In this document: positions 1 through 11,173 of the stretch, in pieces | Position numbering within the stretch: position 1 is the stretch's first letter | Layout of the letters: every line of letters begins with the position of its first letter | NCBI GenBank assembly: GCA_039707655.1 | Contig: CM077666.1 | Coordinates: forward strand, 241,210,166 to 241,274,165 | Length of the DNA: 64,000 nucleotides | Source: Elymus sibiricus | Lineage: Eukaryota; Streptophyta; Magnoliopsida; Poales; Poaceae | Direction of reading: 5' to 3' | Notes under the pieces: model-generated | Seen by the model: only the letters and a program-made list of their open reading frames with translations | The model's database searches: none | What the model was told of the DNA's origin: nothing | Position numbers and translations under genes: made by a program

Positions 1-1209
1 TCACGACATACTTATGGAGCAAAAGTTTCAGCCAGACACATAGAAAGATAGGGGCTTATAATTTTGCCTCCCAACGCATTTACCTCAAGGGTAATGTCAA
101 CAATAATAACTCATGATCACCTACATCCAACTGGATATATATGCCTGGATTAATCCCGACCACATGATGCTTGCCAAGAGAGAAAAATAAAAATGGAATA
201 GAGGAGAATACTATTGACTCTTGTATGAAAGTAAATACATAAAGTAAAAGATAGGCCCTTCACAGAGGGAAGCAGAGGTTGTCATGCGCTTTTTGTTTTT
301 GGATGTGCAAGTTCTTAATGTAAAGGAACGTCACATTATATTGCCCCTTGTGATAGCGACCTTTATTATGCAGTCTGTCGCTTTTATTTCTTCACCATCA
401 CAAGATCATGCAAAGCTTATTTTCCCTTACAATAAAAGATCGTACATATTTAGGAGCAATTTTTATTGCTTTGCACCGATGACAACTTACTTGAAGGATC
501 TTATTAAATCCATAGGTAGATATAGTGGACTCTCATGACATGAAACTGGGTGTAAGGGTTTTTGGATGCACAAGTAGTATCTCTACTTAGTACAGAATTT
601 TGGCTAGCAAAAGGTAGGGGGCAAGCACCACATGTTAGAGGATCCAAAACAATATAGCTTCTATGTGAATATAAGCAAACATAACTCACTGCGTTGTCTT
701 CCTTGTCCAACGTTGACTAATTGACATAGAATATTTAATGGGGGCTCACAATCATAAAAGATGTCCAAGATAGTATATTTATATGTGAGACCTCTCTTCC
801 TTTATTACTTTTTCATGAATTGCAACAATGACCAATACTATGTTTGTCAACTTCCAATAAGTTTTATCAATTATACTTCTTTTATGTGAAGTCATCACTC
901 CCCATGGGATTAGCATATGATCTTACTTTTTATTCTCTTTATTTAATTTCCAAGATTGGATCAACAAAAGCAAAACACTCAACTCAAACTACTCTTTATT
1001 ATATAACTTTCACACACGATTACATAGATAGATAGACCACCAAGCAAGCACTCGAAACTAGATCATACTAAAACTTTATTCTTCTAAATCATGAAATAAC
1101 TAAGGATCGAAGTAAGATAGATAATGATGATAAAAGTGATGGTGATACGATATTGGGGCACCTCCCCCAAGCTTGGCACAAGCCAAGGGTGGTGCCCATA
1201 CCCATGTAC
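1..1209 (-). other. 3' non-coding tail of the Athila-like element
   Basis: AT-rich sequence between the small 3' ORF and the expected 3' LTR. No coherent long frame, tRNA-like sequence or LTR start was found. A CCTCCCCCAAGCTTGGC segment at about 1161-1177 lies just downstream of the 3' ORF. It is purine-rich on the minus strand but is too far from any LTR to be called a polypurine tract. Confidence 0.5.
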
Positions 1210-1723
1210 TCAAGTCTCCTTCTTCGGTGATGGTGGTGATGAAGTGATAGGCTTGTCCTCCATCTTCCAAGGCATAGGTTCTCCATCATAAAAGGACGAA
1301 CATGTTTCCGGAGTCCTGAAATTTGTAGCTAAACTCATACCTTTTGAACTTGGCCTCATACTCAAAATTTTGATTTTGTAGATCATAGATTTGGGCCAGA
1401 AGATAATCAATCCGGTCGTTGATCTTGAAGATGACGTCCCCAATATTATTGCCATCCACCTTGTGCTCATGGATGAACTCCATGATCATGGAGTGGTTAG
1501 CACTAAGTCCGCGCTCCACCATCCCTTGGCACTTGAAGATCTCCTGTTCCACTGCTTCCAGCCTGGCCTTCTCGCTCCCAGTCTTCTTAGGTCCTTGAAC
1601 GTCCCGGATGTGGAGCATCCCCTCACGCATCTTGATGGCCTGAGGGTGCTTCATCACCTCCGGTAGGTACGGGTTGATGACCTTCTCGTAGAACTTGTCC
1701 TTGGACGAGCTTGGAGATGCCAT
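1210..1723 (-). pseudogene. Small 3' accessory ORF of the Athila-like element, function unknown
   Basis: The ATG at 1723 opens a 145-codon frame (1286-1723) beginning MASPSSSKDKFYEKVINPYL. It is rich in Lys and Glu and looks helical. The second half of a plausible C-terminus (ending PPSPKKET) continues in another frame to 1210, so a single-base indel near 1300-1320 probably broke an original protein of about 170 residues. The position between integrase and the 3' LTR is where Athila-like elements carry extra, sometimes env-like ORFs. No signal peptide or membrane segment is visible here, so there is no support for an envelope role. A TATA-like box and an LTR-like hairpin precede it (1806-1930). 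Confidence 0.6.
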
Positions 1724-1805
1724 GGTGTTCTAGATCTGTCAGAAAAACAGCCCGAAACAAGAACAGAGGAGAAACTTGCGATGCGGTGGTCAAAACACCC
1801 GTGAG

Positions 1806-1930
1806 TATATATAAAGAATTTTTATCTCGCAGAACAAGCATACGAGAGGAAAACGGATCGGGAGGGCACACGAGGGGCCCACAAGGCATCACGGCGCGCC
1901 CCAGGGGGGTCACGCCCTGTTGCCTTGTGG
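1806..1930 (-). promoter_or_regulatory. LTR-like promoter module upstream of the 3' ORF: hairpin plus TATA box
   Basis: On the minus strand a hairpin with 10-bp arms (TGCCTTGTGG at 1921-1930 and its complement at 1879-1888) is followed by TATATATA at 1806-1813, then the ATG of the 3' ORF at 1723. The element's own 5' LTR has the same order: a hairpin at 8078-8129 with identical arms and a TATATA box at 8038-8043. The resemblance is visible directly. Promoter activity is inferred. Confidence 0.5.
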
Positions 1931-2057
1931 GCGACTCGTGGGTCCCCTCGGCTGTTTCTTATTTTTTTAATTTTTCTAATATTCCAAAATGGACAGAAAT
2001 AAGTTTTATGGAATTTTTGGACTCGGTTTACTTACCGTATCACATACCCACCCCTTT

Positions 2058-3204
2058 TCAGGGTTCTGGAGCGTTCCGGAAGGACTCTTTGATGTGTTCC
2101 ACCAGTGTCATTGTCTGAATAATATTAGTTTCAACATTAATAGGAGTACTTGAGATATAATGCTTAATTCTTTGTCCATTCACCACTCTCAGGTTGGTGC
2201 CTTCGGAGTTGTTGATTTTGATAGCTCCGGAGCGGTAAACTTCTTTGATGATATAGGGTCGTTCCCATTTGGAGAGAAGTTTTCCTGCAAAAAATCTGAA
2301 ACGAGAGTTGTACAATAGAACTTGCTCACCCAGTTTGAATTCTCGTTTTTGGATTCTTTTATCATGCCATCTTTTGACCTTTTCTTTAAATAACTTGGCA
2401 TTTTCATAGGCTTGGGTTCTCCATTCATCTAGAGAGCTAATATCAAATAACCTCTTTTCACCGGCAAGTTTGAAATCATAGTTAAGTTCTTTAATTGCCC
2501 TTTATGTTCTAACTCAAGAGGTAAATGACATGCTTTTCCATAGACCATTTTATAGGGAGACATACCCATAGGATTTTTATAAGCAGTTCTGTAAGCCCAT
2601 AATGCATCATCAAGTTTCTTAGACCAATTCTTTCTTAATCTATTAACGGTCTTTTGCAAAATTAATTTTATTTCTCTATTACTCAATTCAACTTGACCAC
2701 TAGACTGAGGATGATAAGGAGATGCAATTCTATGATTAACATCATATTTAGCAAGCAATTTACGGAAAGCACCATGAATAAAATGTGAGCCACCATCAGT
2801 CATCAAATATCTGGGGACTCCAAACCTCGGGAATATAACTTCTTTAAGCATTTTGATAGAAGTGTTATGATCAGCACTACTAGTTGGAATAGCTTCTACC
2901 CACTTAGTAACGTAATCAACAGCAACTAAAATATGTGTATACCCGTTGGATTTAGGGAAAGGTCCCATATAATCAAAACCCCAAACATCAAATGGTTCAA
3001 TAACAAGTGAATAATTCATAGGCATTTCCTAACGTCTACCAACATTACCAATTCTTTGACATTCATCACAAGACAGGACAAACTTACATGCATCTTTGAA
3101 GAGAGTAGGCCAATAAAACCAGATTGTAATACCTTGTGTGTAGTTCTGTCTCCCGCATGGTGTCCTCCGTATGCCTCGGAGTGACACTTCCGTAGGATTT
3201 GTTC
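2058..3204 (-). pseudogene. Integrase region of Athila-like pol, broken
   Basis: The catalytic core lies in 2429-3025. Visible features are WGFDYMGPF with the first Asp, LMTDGGSHF with the second Asp, and GQVELSNRE with the Glu of the D,D,E triad. The start of the zinc-binding part (CDECQRIGNV) is at about 3030-3075 in an adjacent stretch with a stop. The C-terminal domain continues in 2058-2428 in shifted frames and ends in KLLSKWERPYIIKEVY-type sequence, as in gypsy integrases that bind DNA through a GPY/F-like region. At least two frame changes or stops separate the pieces, so no functional integrase is expected. Confidence 0.85.
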
Positions 3205-3939
3205 CTATTCATGCTCATGTACACAATGTCTAATAATACCATCTACTCCTTCTTTATATAAATGTGGGTCATTACAAAAGTAATGTCTTAAATCAAAGAA
3301 GAACTTTTTCTTTTGTTGGTATGTGAAACTAGGTGGTATATATTTAGCAACAATGTAATTAGCATAGTCTGCATACCAAGGAGTCTTACAAGAAGCATTT
3401 ATCACAGCTAATTGTTCATCAGGAAAATCATCATTAATAGGAAGTGGGTCATGAAGAACATTTTTCATTCTAGACAAATTATCTGCTACGGGATTCTCAG
3501 CTGCCTTTCTATCAATAATATGCAAATCAAACTCTTGTAGCAACAGAACCCACCTAATAAGTCTAGGTTTAGCATCTTTCTTTTCCATAAGATATTTAAT
3601 AGCAGCATGATCAGTATGAGTAGTAACTTTGGAATCAACAATGTAAGATCTGAATTTATCACATGCAAACACAACTGCTAAAAATTCTTTCTCAGTAGTA
3701 GCATAATTTCTTTGAGCACTGTCTAGAGTTTTACTAGCATAATGAATAACATTCAATTTCTTATCAACTCTTTGTCCTAGAACAACACCAACAACATAAT
3801 CACAAGCATCACACATAATTTCAAAGGGTAGGTTCCAATCAGGTGGTTGAACAATTGGTGCAGAAATTAAGGCTTTCTTAAGTTTTTCAAAGGCTTCTAC
3901 GCAATCATCATCAAAAACAAATGGCACATCTTTTTGCAA
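3205..3939 (-). pseudogene. RNase H and start of integrase of Athila-like pol
   Basis: This 244-codon frame starts in the RT-RNase H connection ([20 protein letters not shown]). It contains the RNase H signature residues: MCDACDY (Asp), [12 protein letters not shown] (Glu), [10 protein letters not shown] (Asp) and [10 protein letters not shown] (Asp). The end runs towards the integrase zinc region ([10 protein letters not shown]). RNase H would remove RNA from the RNA:DNA hybrid during reverse transcription. The frame differs from that of the RT piece to its right, so a frameshift lies at about 3900-3940. Confidence 0.88.
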
Positions 3940-5642
3940 GTAAGAGGCCTAGAAATTTTAGAGAAGTCTTTTATAAACCTTCTATAGAAACCAGCATGAC
4001 CAAGGAAACTTCTTATACCTTTGATATCTTTAGGACATGGCATTTTCTCAATAGCATCAACTTTAGCTTTATCAACTTCAATCCCTCTTTCAGAAATTTT
4101 ATGCCCAAGGACTATACCTTCATTCAACATAAAGTGGCACTTCTCCAAATTCAAGACAAGATTAGTTTCTTCACATCTCTGCAAAACTCGATCAAGGTTG
4201 TTTAAGCAATCATCAAAAGAAGTTTCGTAAACGGAAAAATCATCCATGAAAACCTCAACAATCTTTTCACAAAAGTCAGAGAATATAGCAGTCATACATC
4301 TTTGAAAGGTAGCAGGTGCATTACATAAACCAAAAGGCATACGACGATAAGCATAAGTTCCAAAAGGACAAGTAAATGTGGTTTTCTCTTGATCTTCAGG
4401 TGAAACAGGTATTTGAGATAAAGCAGGATAACCATCTAGGAAGCAAAAGTGTGTATGTTTAGATAATCTTTCTAACATTTGATCAATAAAAGGCAAAGGG
4501 TAATGATCTTTCCTAGTAGCTTTATTTAATTTCCTAAAATCAATTACCATCCTATAACTGGTTACAACTCTTTGTGGAATAAGTTCATTTTTATCATTAG
4601 GAACAACGGTAATACGTCCTTTCTTAGGGACACAATGAACATGACTTACCCATCTACTATCAGCTATGGGATAAATTATACCTACCTCTAGAAGCTTTAA
4701 TATTTCAGTTCTTACCACATCATTCATTTTAGGATTCAGCCTTCTTTGATGATCAACAACGGGTTTAGCGTCTGGCTCCATATGAATTTTATGCTGACAT
4801 AAAGTGGGACTAATGCCCTTAAGATCATCGAGAGTATATCCAATAGCGGCACGGTGCTTCTTCAGAGTTTTAAGTAATCTCTTTTCTTCATGCTCTGAAA
4901 GGTTAGCACTAATAATAACAAGATATATCTTCTTTTCATCAAGATAAGCATATTTAAGCGTATTGGGTAATTGCATTAATTCAAACACAGGATCACTCTT
5001 CGGTGGAAGAGAATCTCCCAAGGTTTCAACAGGCAAATTATGTTTAAGGATAGGTGCTTGCTTAAAGAACAACTCATCTATTTCATTTCTTTCATTCATA
5101 TGCATATCATTTTCATGGTCTAGCAAATATTGTTCTAAAGGATCAGTAGGAGGCACTGCAATAGAAGCAAGACCTATAAATTCATCTTTATTGGGTAATT
5201 CTTTATCATGAAGTTGTCTACTAAACTTAGAGAAATTAAATTCATGAGATATATCACCAAACTTAACTCTAACTTTCTCTTTAACACAATCAATTTCAGC
5301 ATTAACGGTATTCAAGAAAGGTCTACGAAATATATTGGGACAAAAATTATCTTGTGGTGAACCAAGTACTAAGAAATCAGTAGGGTATTTGATTTTGCCA
5401 CACAAGACTTCAACATCTCTAACAATTCCAAGTGGTGTAATAGTATCTCTATTTGCAAGCTTAATAGTAACATCAATATCTTCAATCTCAACAGGTGCAA
5501 TATCATGCATTACTTCTTGATATAAAGAAAACGGAATAGCACTCACACTAGCACCCATATCACATAAACCATGATAGCAATGATCTCCAATCTTAACAGA
5601 AACAACAGGCATGCCAACTACAGGCTTGGTCTTATCTAGCAT
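3897..5642 (-). pseudogene. Protease and reverse transcriptase of Athila-like pol
   Basis: A 581-codon frame. Near its N-terminus CDMGASVSAI matches the retroviral-type aspartic protease active site, with Met where Thr or Ser is usual. The reverse transcriptase domain occupies roughly residues 310-520. Visible motifs are VTSYRMVIDFRKLN, FCFLDGYPALSQIPV, FGLCNAPATFQRCM and the catalytic box VFMDDFSVYE. The last residues show the RT-RNase H connection (GHAGFYRRFIKDFSK) before the frame is lost. A TGA at 5646-5648 separates this frame from gag in the same reading frame, so the gag-pol junction is one stop codon here. Confidence 0.92.
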
Positions 5643-5645
5643 ATC

Positions 5646-6783
5646 TCATTCATTTCTAACAGGTTTAGCAAATCTAGCAGCCTCATCACAAAAATAAATA
5701 ACATGCCCATCAATATCATCAACCAAAAGATCTTTAACCATTGCAATATTAGGTTCAACTTTAATTTGTTCAGAAGGTCTAGGTGTTCTTATATTACTTT
5801 TGTTAACCACAGTTGAAGCTTTAGCATGTTCCTTAATCCTAACAGGGAAAGGAGGTTTCTCAATATAAGCAATAGGCACAACTGGATCAACATTGTAAAC
5901 AATTGTTTCTTCTTTAACACTAACAGGTTCTTCATTTAATTCGATTGGTGGATGATATTTAAACCATTTCACTTTAGGGAGATCAACATGAGCAGCAAGA
6001 GATTCACAAAAGGTAGCTACTATCTCAGAGTCAAGTCCATATTTAGTACTAAACTTATGAAAAGCATCAGTTTTCATAAAAGATTTAACACAATCAAACT
6101 CAAGATTTATACCTGACACTTTACCTTTGTCGATTTCCCAATCTTCAAAGTTATGTTTAATTCTTTCCAGAAGGTCCCAGCTGAATTCAATAGTTCTCTT
6201 CATAAAAGGAACCAGCAGAAGAAGTATCGAGCCTGGATTGATCATTATGAGAAAGCCGAGCATAAAAGTTCTGAATAATTATTTCTCTTGAGAGCTCATG
6301 ATTGGGGCATGTGTGCAACATATACTTAAGCCTCCCGCAAGCTTGAGCGATACTTTCTCCTTCACGAGGCCAAAAATTATATATATAATTCTGATCACGA
6401 TGAACCAAATGCATAGGATAAAATTTCTGGTGAAATTCCAGCTTCAACCGGTTCCAATCCCATGTTTCAGTATCGTCACATAGCCTATACCATGTCAATG
6501 CCTTTTGCCCCAAAGATAAAGGGAATACTTTCTTCTTAACTCCATCTCCGGATAAACCTGCAAGCTTAAACAATCCACAAATTTCATCCACATATATCAA
6601 GTGCACATTAGGATGCACCGTTCCATCTCCTGCATAAGGATTAGCTAGCAGTTTCTCTATCACACCCGAAGGAATTTCGTAATAAATATTTTTAGTAGGT
6701 TCAGTAGGTTGAGGAGCAACTCTCAATGCTTCCGGTCGAGGTGAAGATACCCCGAACAAGCCCCTCAAAGGATTACTTTCCAT
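5646..6783 (-). pseudogene. gag of the Athila-like element
   Basis: The likely start is the ATG at 6783 (MESNPLRGLFGV), about 80 bases inside the primer-binding site. The first part (6187-6783) holds the retrotransposon gag core, with QKALTWYRLCDDTETWDW and RLKLEFHQKFYP, and forms the capsid in related elements. The second part (5646-6263) is in another frame and ends just before the protease frame. One frameshift in the 6187-6263 overlap and the stop at 5646 disrupt it. No CCHC zinc knuckle was seen. Confidence 0.85.
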
Positions 6784-6860
6784 AGTGACAAGTGACAATA
6801 AATTTCAGCACGTAATATAAATGTTTCCTTACCAAATTCCACTCACCAAAGGCGCTTCAC

Positions 6861-6878
6861 TCCCCGGCAATGGTGCCA
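6861..6878 (-). other. Primer-binding site of the Athila-like element
   Basis: Minus-strand TGGCACCATTGCCGGGGA lies 11 bases inside the 5' LTR. It is a variant of the TGGCGCCGTTGCCGGGG primer-binding site common in Athila-like elements and closely matches the one at 59738-59755. Confidence 0.8.
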
Positions 6879-6889
6879 GAAAAGAGCTT

Positions 6890-8408
6890 TGATGACCCAC
6901 AAGTATAGGGGACCAATCGTAGTCCTTTTGATAAGTAAGAGTGTCAAACCCAACGAGGAGCAGAAGGAAATGACAAGCGATTTTCAACAAGGTATTCTCT
7001 GCAAGCACTGAAATTGTAGGTAACAGATAGTTTGGTAGCAAGGTAATTCGTAACAAGTAACAAGTAATAACGGTAACAAAGGTGCAGCAAGGTGGCCCAA
7101 TCCTTTTTATAGCAAAGGACAAGCCGGAACGAACTCGTATAATAAGCAAAGCGTTCTCGAGGACACATGGGAATTTCATCTAGTCACTTTCATCGTGTTT
7201 GTTTGATTCGCGCTCGCTACTTTGATAATTTGATATGTGGGTGGACCGGTGCTTGGGTGCTGTTCTTACTTGAACAAGCCTCCCACTTATGATTACCCCC
7301 TCTCGCAAGCATCCGGAACTACGAAAGAAGAATTAAGATAACTCTAACCATAGCAAGAAATATATGGATCTAAATCAGCCCCTTACGAAATAGCGCATAA
7401 ACTAGGGTTTAAGCTTCTGTCACTCTAGCAACCCATCATCTAATTACTACTCCACAATGCCTTCCCTTAGGCCCAAAGATGGTGAAGTGTCATGTAGTCG
7501 ACGTTCACACGACACCACTAAAGGAAGCAACAACATACATATCATCAAAATATTGAACGAATACCAAATTCACATGATTACTTATGACAAGACTTCTCCC
7601 ATGTCCTCAAGAACAAAAGTAACTACTCACAAATCATATTCATGTTCAAGATCAGAGGGGTATTGGATATCATTAAGGATCTAAACATATAATCCTCCAC
7701 CAAATAAACCAACTAGCATCAACTACAACATGTAATCAACACTACTAGCAACCCACAGGTACCAATCTGAGGTTTTGAGACAACGATTGAATACAAGAGA
7801 TGAACTAGGGTTTGAGATGAGATGGTGCTGGTGAAGATGTTGATGAAGATTGGTCCTCCCACGATGAGAGGATCGTTGGTGATGTCGATGGCTTCGATTT
7901 CCCCCTCCCGGAGGGAAGTATCCCCGGCGGAATCGCTCTGCCGGAGAGCAAAATAGCTCCTGCCCAGGTTCCGCCTCGAGACGGCGGCTCTTCGTCCCAA
8001 AAGTCTTCTCATTAATTTTTTTTAGGGCAGAATACCGTATATAGCAGAAGGAGGGGGCTAGAGCCTAGCCAGGGGCGCCACAAGGCACCAGGGCGCGCCC
8101 AGGAGGGGCCGCGCGCTGTTGCCTTGTGGGCAAATGGTGGGTCCCCTCCAGTATCTCTTTTCTCCAGTATTTTTTATATATTCAATAAAAAATCTCCGTG
8201 AAATTTAAAGTCAATTGGAGCTCTATAGGATAGGTATCTCTGTTGTAGCTATTTCAGGTCCAGAATTCCAGCTACCGGTATTCTCCCTCTTCATATAAAT
8301 CTTGCAAATTAAGAGAGAAAAGGCATAAGAGTTGCATCACAAAGTTAAATAATGATCAAATACATTATAAATAGCAGTTGGAAATCATGAAGCAAATTGG
8401 ACGTATCA
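6890..8408 (-). repeat. 5' LTR of the Athila-like element
   Basis: A 1519-bp LTR running from TGATACGTCC (8408) to GTCATCA (6890), with TG...CA ends and the primer-binding site directly inside. A hairpin and a TATATA box (8038-8129) mark the probable promoter. The partner LTR is outside the window, so the LTR pair cannot be dated. Confidence 0.85.
8038..8129 (-). promoter_or_regulatory. Hairpin and TATA box in the Athila-like 5' LTR
   Basis: The arms CCACAAGGCA (8078-8087) and TGCCTTGTGG (8120-8129) are perfect complements around a GC-rich loop containing GGGCGCGCCC. TATATA at 8038-8043 lies 35 bases downstream on the minus strand, where a U3 promoter is expected. Confidence 0.55.
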
Positions 8409-9015
8409 ATCGCCGCCATGGGTCTGGCTTCTGGTCACTTGGTTTCGGAATTGGAGTGAGCACTGTTGCACTTAGTGTAGGTGCGTAGGTGCGTACGGTC
8501 TGGTAGATGCATTGGAGTGGAGGGGCGCCTTTATATGAGTGCAAACTGTGTCGCATTCACATCGTGCTGCCTCCTTTCGCTTCTCCCATTAATTACTTCC
8601 CTCAGCATGCTAATTGAAGGAGGATGCATCATTGGTCGTTCAACGTTTCGGGAACCACTACCCTCTCCCTCGTCTGGATTCAAGCCGTATCGGGAACTGT
8701 CCTGGTTTACTAGTTTACCATCCATTTCTCAACAAAAAAATACCGTCCTGGTTTACTAGCTGTAAAGTACTAGTAAAGTAGTGCGCCGGCCGAGGGCGCC
8801 ACCCGCTGCACACCCGGTTGAACACGCCTCCTCGCCGCATTCAAACGCCTCCATTAAACCCGCGTGGAAGCTTAGAAACCTACTCTGGCCACACGTCCGT
8901 TCATGAGCGGGCCGATATTAAACGCAACGCCGGCCGAGCTCCTCCCGTCCGCCCTCTATTTTAACCGAGGCCATGCACCGGGCAAGAATCGCACCCCTCC
9001 GCTGCTCCCCCATCT
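8409..9015. other. Unassigned low-copy-looking sequence with a promoter-like end
   Basis: No coherent coding frame. The plus strand becomes GC-rich from about 8770. A CTATTTTAA box at 8955-8963 is followed by a C-rich leader-like stretch that ends abruptly where the truncated LTR begins at 9016. A 13-bp repeat of CCTGGTTTACTAG occurs at about 8701 and 8747. It could be the promoter of a lost gene or part of another element. The sequence alone does not decide. Confidence 0.35.
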
Positions 9016-9920
9016 TAATGTAGGGTGGAACCCTAATTGACGTTCTTTCACGAATTGGAGGAGGTTCCTACGAAGAACACAAAGAACACGACGAACACGA
9101 GGGGAAAACAGGGAGAAATCACGAGAGGAAACACTCAAGAACAAGTCCAATCACACATCCACTAGACTAACAAACACATGGATACACAAGGTACAAGAAC
9201 AACAAAGGGAAATCGGTACAAGATAGAGTTCATCCCAAATCCAAGAGGAGATGAGGTCTTGATGATTCACTTGGGGAATCCTTCTCCCTTAGGAGGTCTT
9301 GTACTCCAATGGAGTCTTCTCTCTCTCAAGAGGAATCCCACAAGGGGAGGTACATGAGCTAAGCTCTAATGTGTAGTTCTAATCTTAGCTAACCCTAGAA
9401 TGAGGAGGGGAAGGGGTATTTATAGTCTAGCCACGAAGTGGGAGGGGGAAAGAGAGATACATGGGCCTCGGGCCCTGTCCACGCGCGCAGGCGGCGCCGG
9501 ATGTCCGGGCTGGGGCCCGGAGGCCTCTCGGGAGGCGCCGGATGTCCGGGGCTCTAGCCGGATGTCCGGCCTGGAGATGTCCAACCTTCTGTTGCCAGTC
9601 GCCGGATATCCGAGCACTGGCCAGATGTCCGGCTGCTGGTGTGACGCCGGATGTCCGTGGGCACGGCCGGATGTCCGGCTGCTGGGCTTCGGCAGGTGCT
9701 GGACGTGGCTCCTGGCTTGGATCTGGAGACGCCGGATGTCCGGCCCGGGGCCCGGATGTCCGGCCGCTGTAGCTTCCCGCAGCTCCGTCTCTTCCGTCTT
9801 CGCTTCCACGCGTCCCTCGCGGATGGTGTAACCGTTCCTTGGCGCTTGCACTCCTCCTCGACATCCGTGAAGCTCCGACAATACCTATGCATGCACACGA
9901 GTGGAGTGCATGCATGCGTG
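9016..9920 (-). repeat. Truncated LTR of the CCGG-word family (copy A)
   Basis: The left end (TAATGTAGGGTGGAACCCTAA) matches the LTR end shared by copies B and C. Further in there are matching segments: CTCAAGA-type 5' leader sequence, a TATTTATA box at 9417-9424, an ATGGGCCTCGGGCCC stretch and GTGAAGCTCCGACAATACCTATG. The expected outer end (AGGATGCTCCGCATCA) is missing, and the copy runs into a microsatellite near 9920. It could be a broken solo LTR. The orientation follows from the TATA box and leader order. Confidence 0.75.
9495..9770. repeat. Array of CCGGATGTCCGG-type palindromic words
   Basis: At least seven exact GGATGTCCG words, mostly in the form CCGGATGTCCGG, plus variants such as GGATATCCG and AGATGTCCGG. 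They are spaced irregularly by 10-70 bases. The array lies upstream of the TATA box of copy A when read on the minus strand. Confidence 0.85.
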
Positions 9921-10020
9921 CGTGCATGTGTGTCTGCGTGTGTGTGTGCATGCATGCGTGTGTGCGTGTGAGTGTTGTATGCATGCAGTTCGTGTGCATG
10001 CGTGCGTGTGTGTATAATCA
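9885..10020. repeat. TG/CATG-rich microsatellite
   Basis: Mixed runs of TGCATGCATGCGTG and TGTGTGTG type, including GTGTGTGTGCATGCATGCG. It is low-complexity DNA at the broken edge of copy A. Confidence 0.85.
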
Positions 10021-11173
10021 CCACACTAGATCATGTGTATTAAAAGAACCAGTCAACCAGCACAGCATACCAATACAAGGCCACCTTGTCCGCGCCACTT
10101 TGAATCTCTTCTACTAGTGATACCCACCGTGTAATATTTTATTTTCGTTTGTTTACATTCTTATACCCGCTGACAGGTGGGCCCTATGGTAGTGAGATAA
10201 TGAGCACTGATGATGCAACACTAGATGCGCCACATGGACTGTTCAACTGGTCAACTAATCGTGTCTTCAACAAATACAGAGCTGTACAGTAAGCCTGTGA
10301 CTGTATAACAACCACAAAACGTATATGGTGATCGTAGTGAGTGTATTGTGAAGTCCAGTGATCATATCGTGTTTTCGCTTCAAATACAGTGATCGTCGGT
10401 GTATATCTCGCGAGAGAAAGATGGAACATGCGTGAATGTGACGGGGCGTACTTTTAGAGGGCCAAGAGATAGTTTGTGTGCGTACGTGAAAGAGGCGTAG
10501 AGAGGGGGCGATGGGGAGAGAGAGAAAGATGCTCTTCGTTTCTCTTTATTATGACTAACTTCATAGTATAAAAATATAAACATTCACAATGCGGAATAAA
10601 TATCATTGGATGCACCATGCAATTAACTTTTGTACTCCATATAACTTTGCAATATTGTGTAGATGTAGATTTTATAAAATAAATTTTCGCCACACTTTGC
10701 GTAGTTCTAATTCAAAAGGAATCTTGTATGCGAAGTAAACGTGAACAGAGGGCTTTTTAGATCAATGGAGCACATGATAAGATGCAACATGTGTGAATGT
10801 GTAGTTTACGTATTTGGCAGGGCCAGGAGAGGGTATGTGTACGTATTCGAGAGAGGCGTGGATAGAGGGGGTGTGTGTGCGATGAGAGATAGATAGCACG
10901 AGAAATGAGAGAGGTCTAGAGAGATAGAGACGAATAGGATATGTCTCGACGAGAGATGGTCTTGAGTGTGCGTATGCAAGGGAGAAGGGGAGAGAGACAT
11001 GAGCAGAAATAGTGTGTGGGTGTGTGTGTCTGGTATGCATGTGTGGGTGTGACAAGATACCGAGACCTAGGGGTATGGGTGTGTGAGGTCTGGTAGGCCG
11101 AGGTGAGGCCCGTGGTCGGTTCAGTCCTGCGCCACATTGGTCCGCCCGTGACACATTATACGGAGACCCCTGG
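10021..11173. other. Unassigned host segment with degenerate GA/GT-rich repeats
   Basis: There is no gene. Segments at about 10420-10530 and 10785-10905 are diverged copies of each other, each with a GCAACATGTGTGAATGTG-like start followed by GAGAGAGGCG and purine-rich sequence. The stretch up to 11050 is rich in GAGA and GTGTG runs. Similar sequence resumes on the other side of the Tat-like insertion at 30291-30620, so this appears to be one older host locus that was split. Confidence 0.5.

Larger units (their letters stand above)
1..8408 (-). mobile_element. Athila-like Ty3/gypsy LTR retrotransposon, cut by the left window edge
   Basis: Read on the minus strand the parts are in gypsy order: 5' LTR (6890-8408), primer-binding site, gag, protease, reverse transcriptase, RNase H, integrase, spacer, small 3' ORF and a non-coding tail. 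The LTR begins TGATACGTCC and ends GTCATCA. No second copy of the LTR start is visible in 1-1285, so the 3' LTR and the left target duplication lie outside the window. A stop in gag and several frame changes in pol make this copy defective. The primer-binding site type and the extra 3' ORF point to the Athila-like group. It resembles the Triticeae Sabrina and WHAM families, but the exact family was not resolved. Confidence 0.9.

Noticed and set aside
8365..8556. Small minus-strand gene
   Set aside because: It starts in unassigned DNA, runs into an LTR and has no recognisable sequence.
9495..9770. CRISPR-like array
   Set aside because: The words are palindromic, the spacing is irregular, there are no cas genes and the context is a plant LTR.
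9400..10024. Long overlapping frames on both strands (also 12312-12837, 19903-20464, 44441-44868, 51716-52111)
   Set aside because: They translate the palindromic word arrays into repetitive peptides in every frame.
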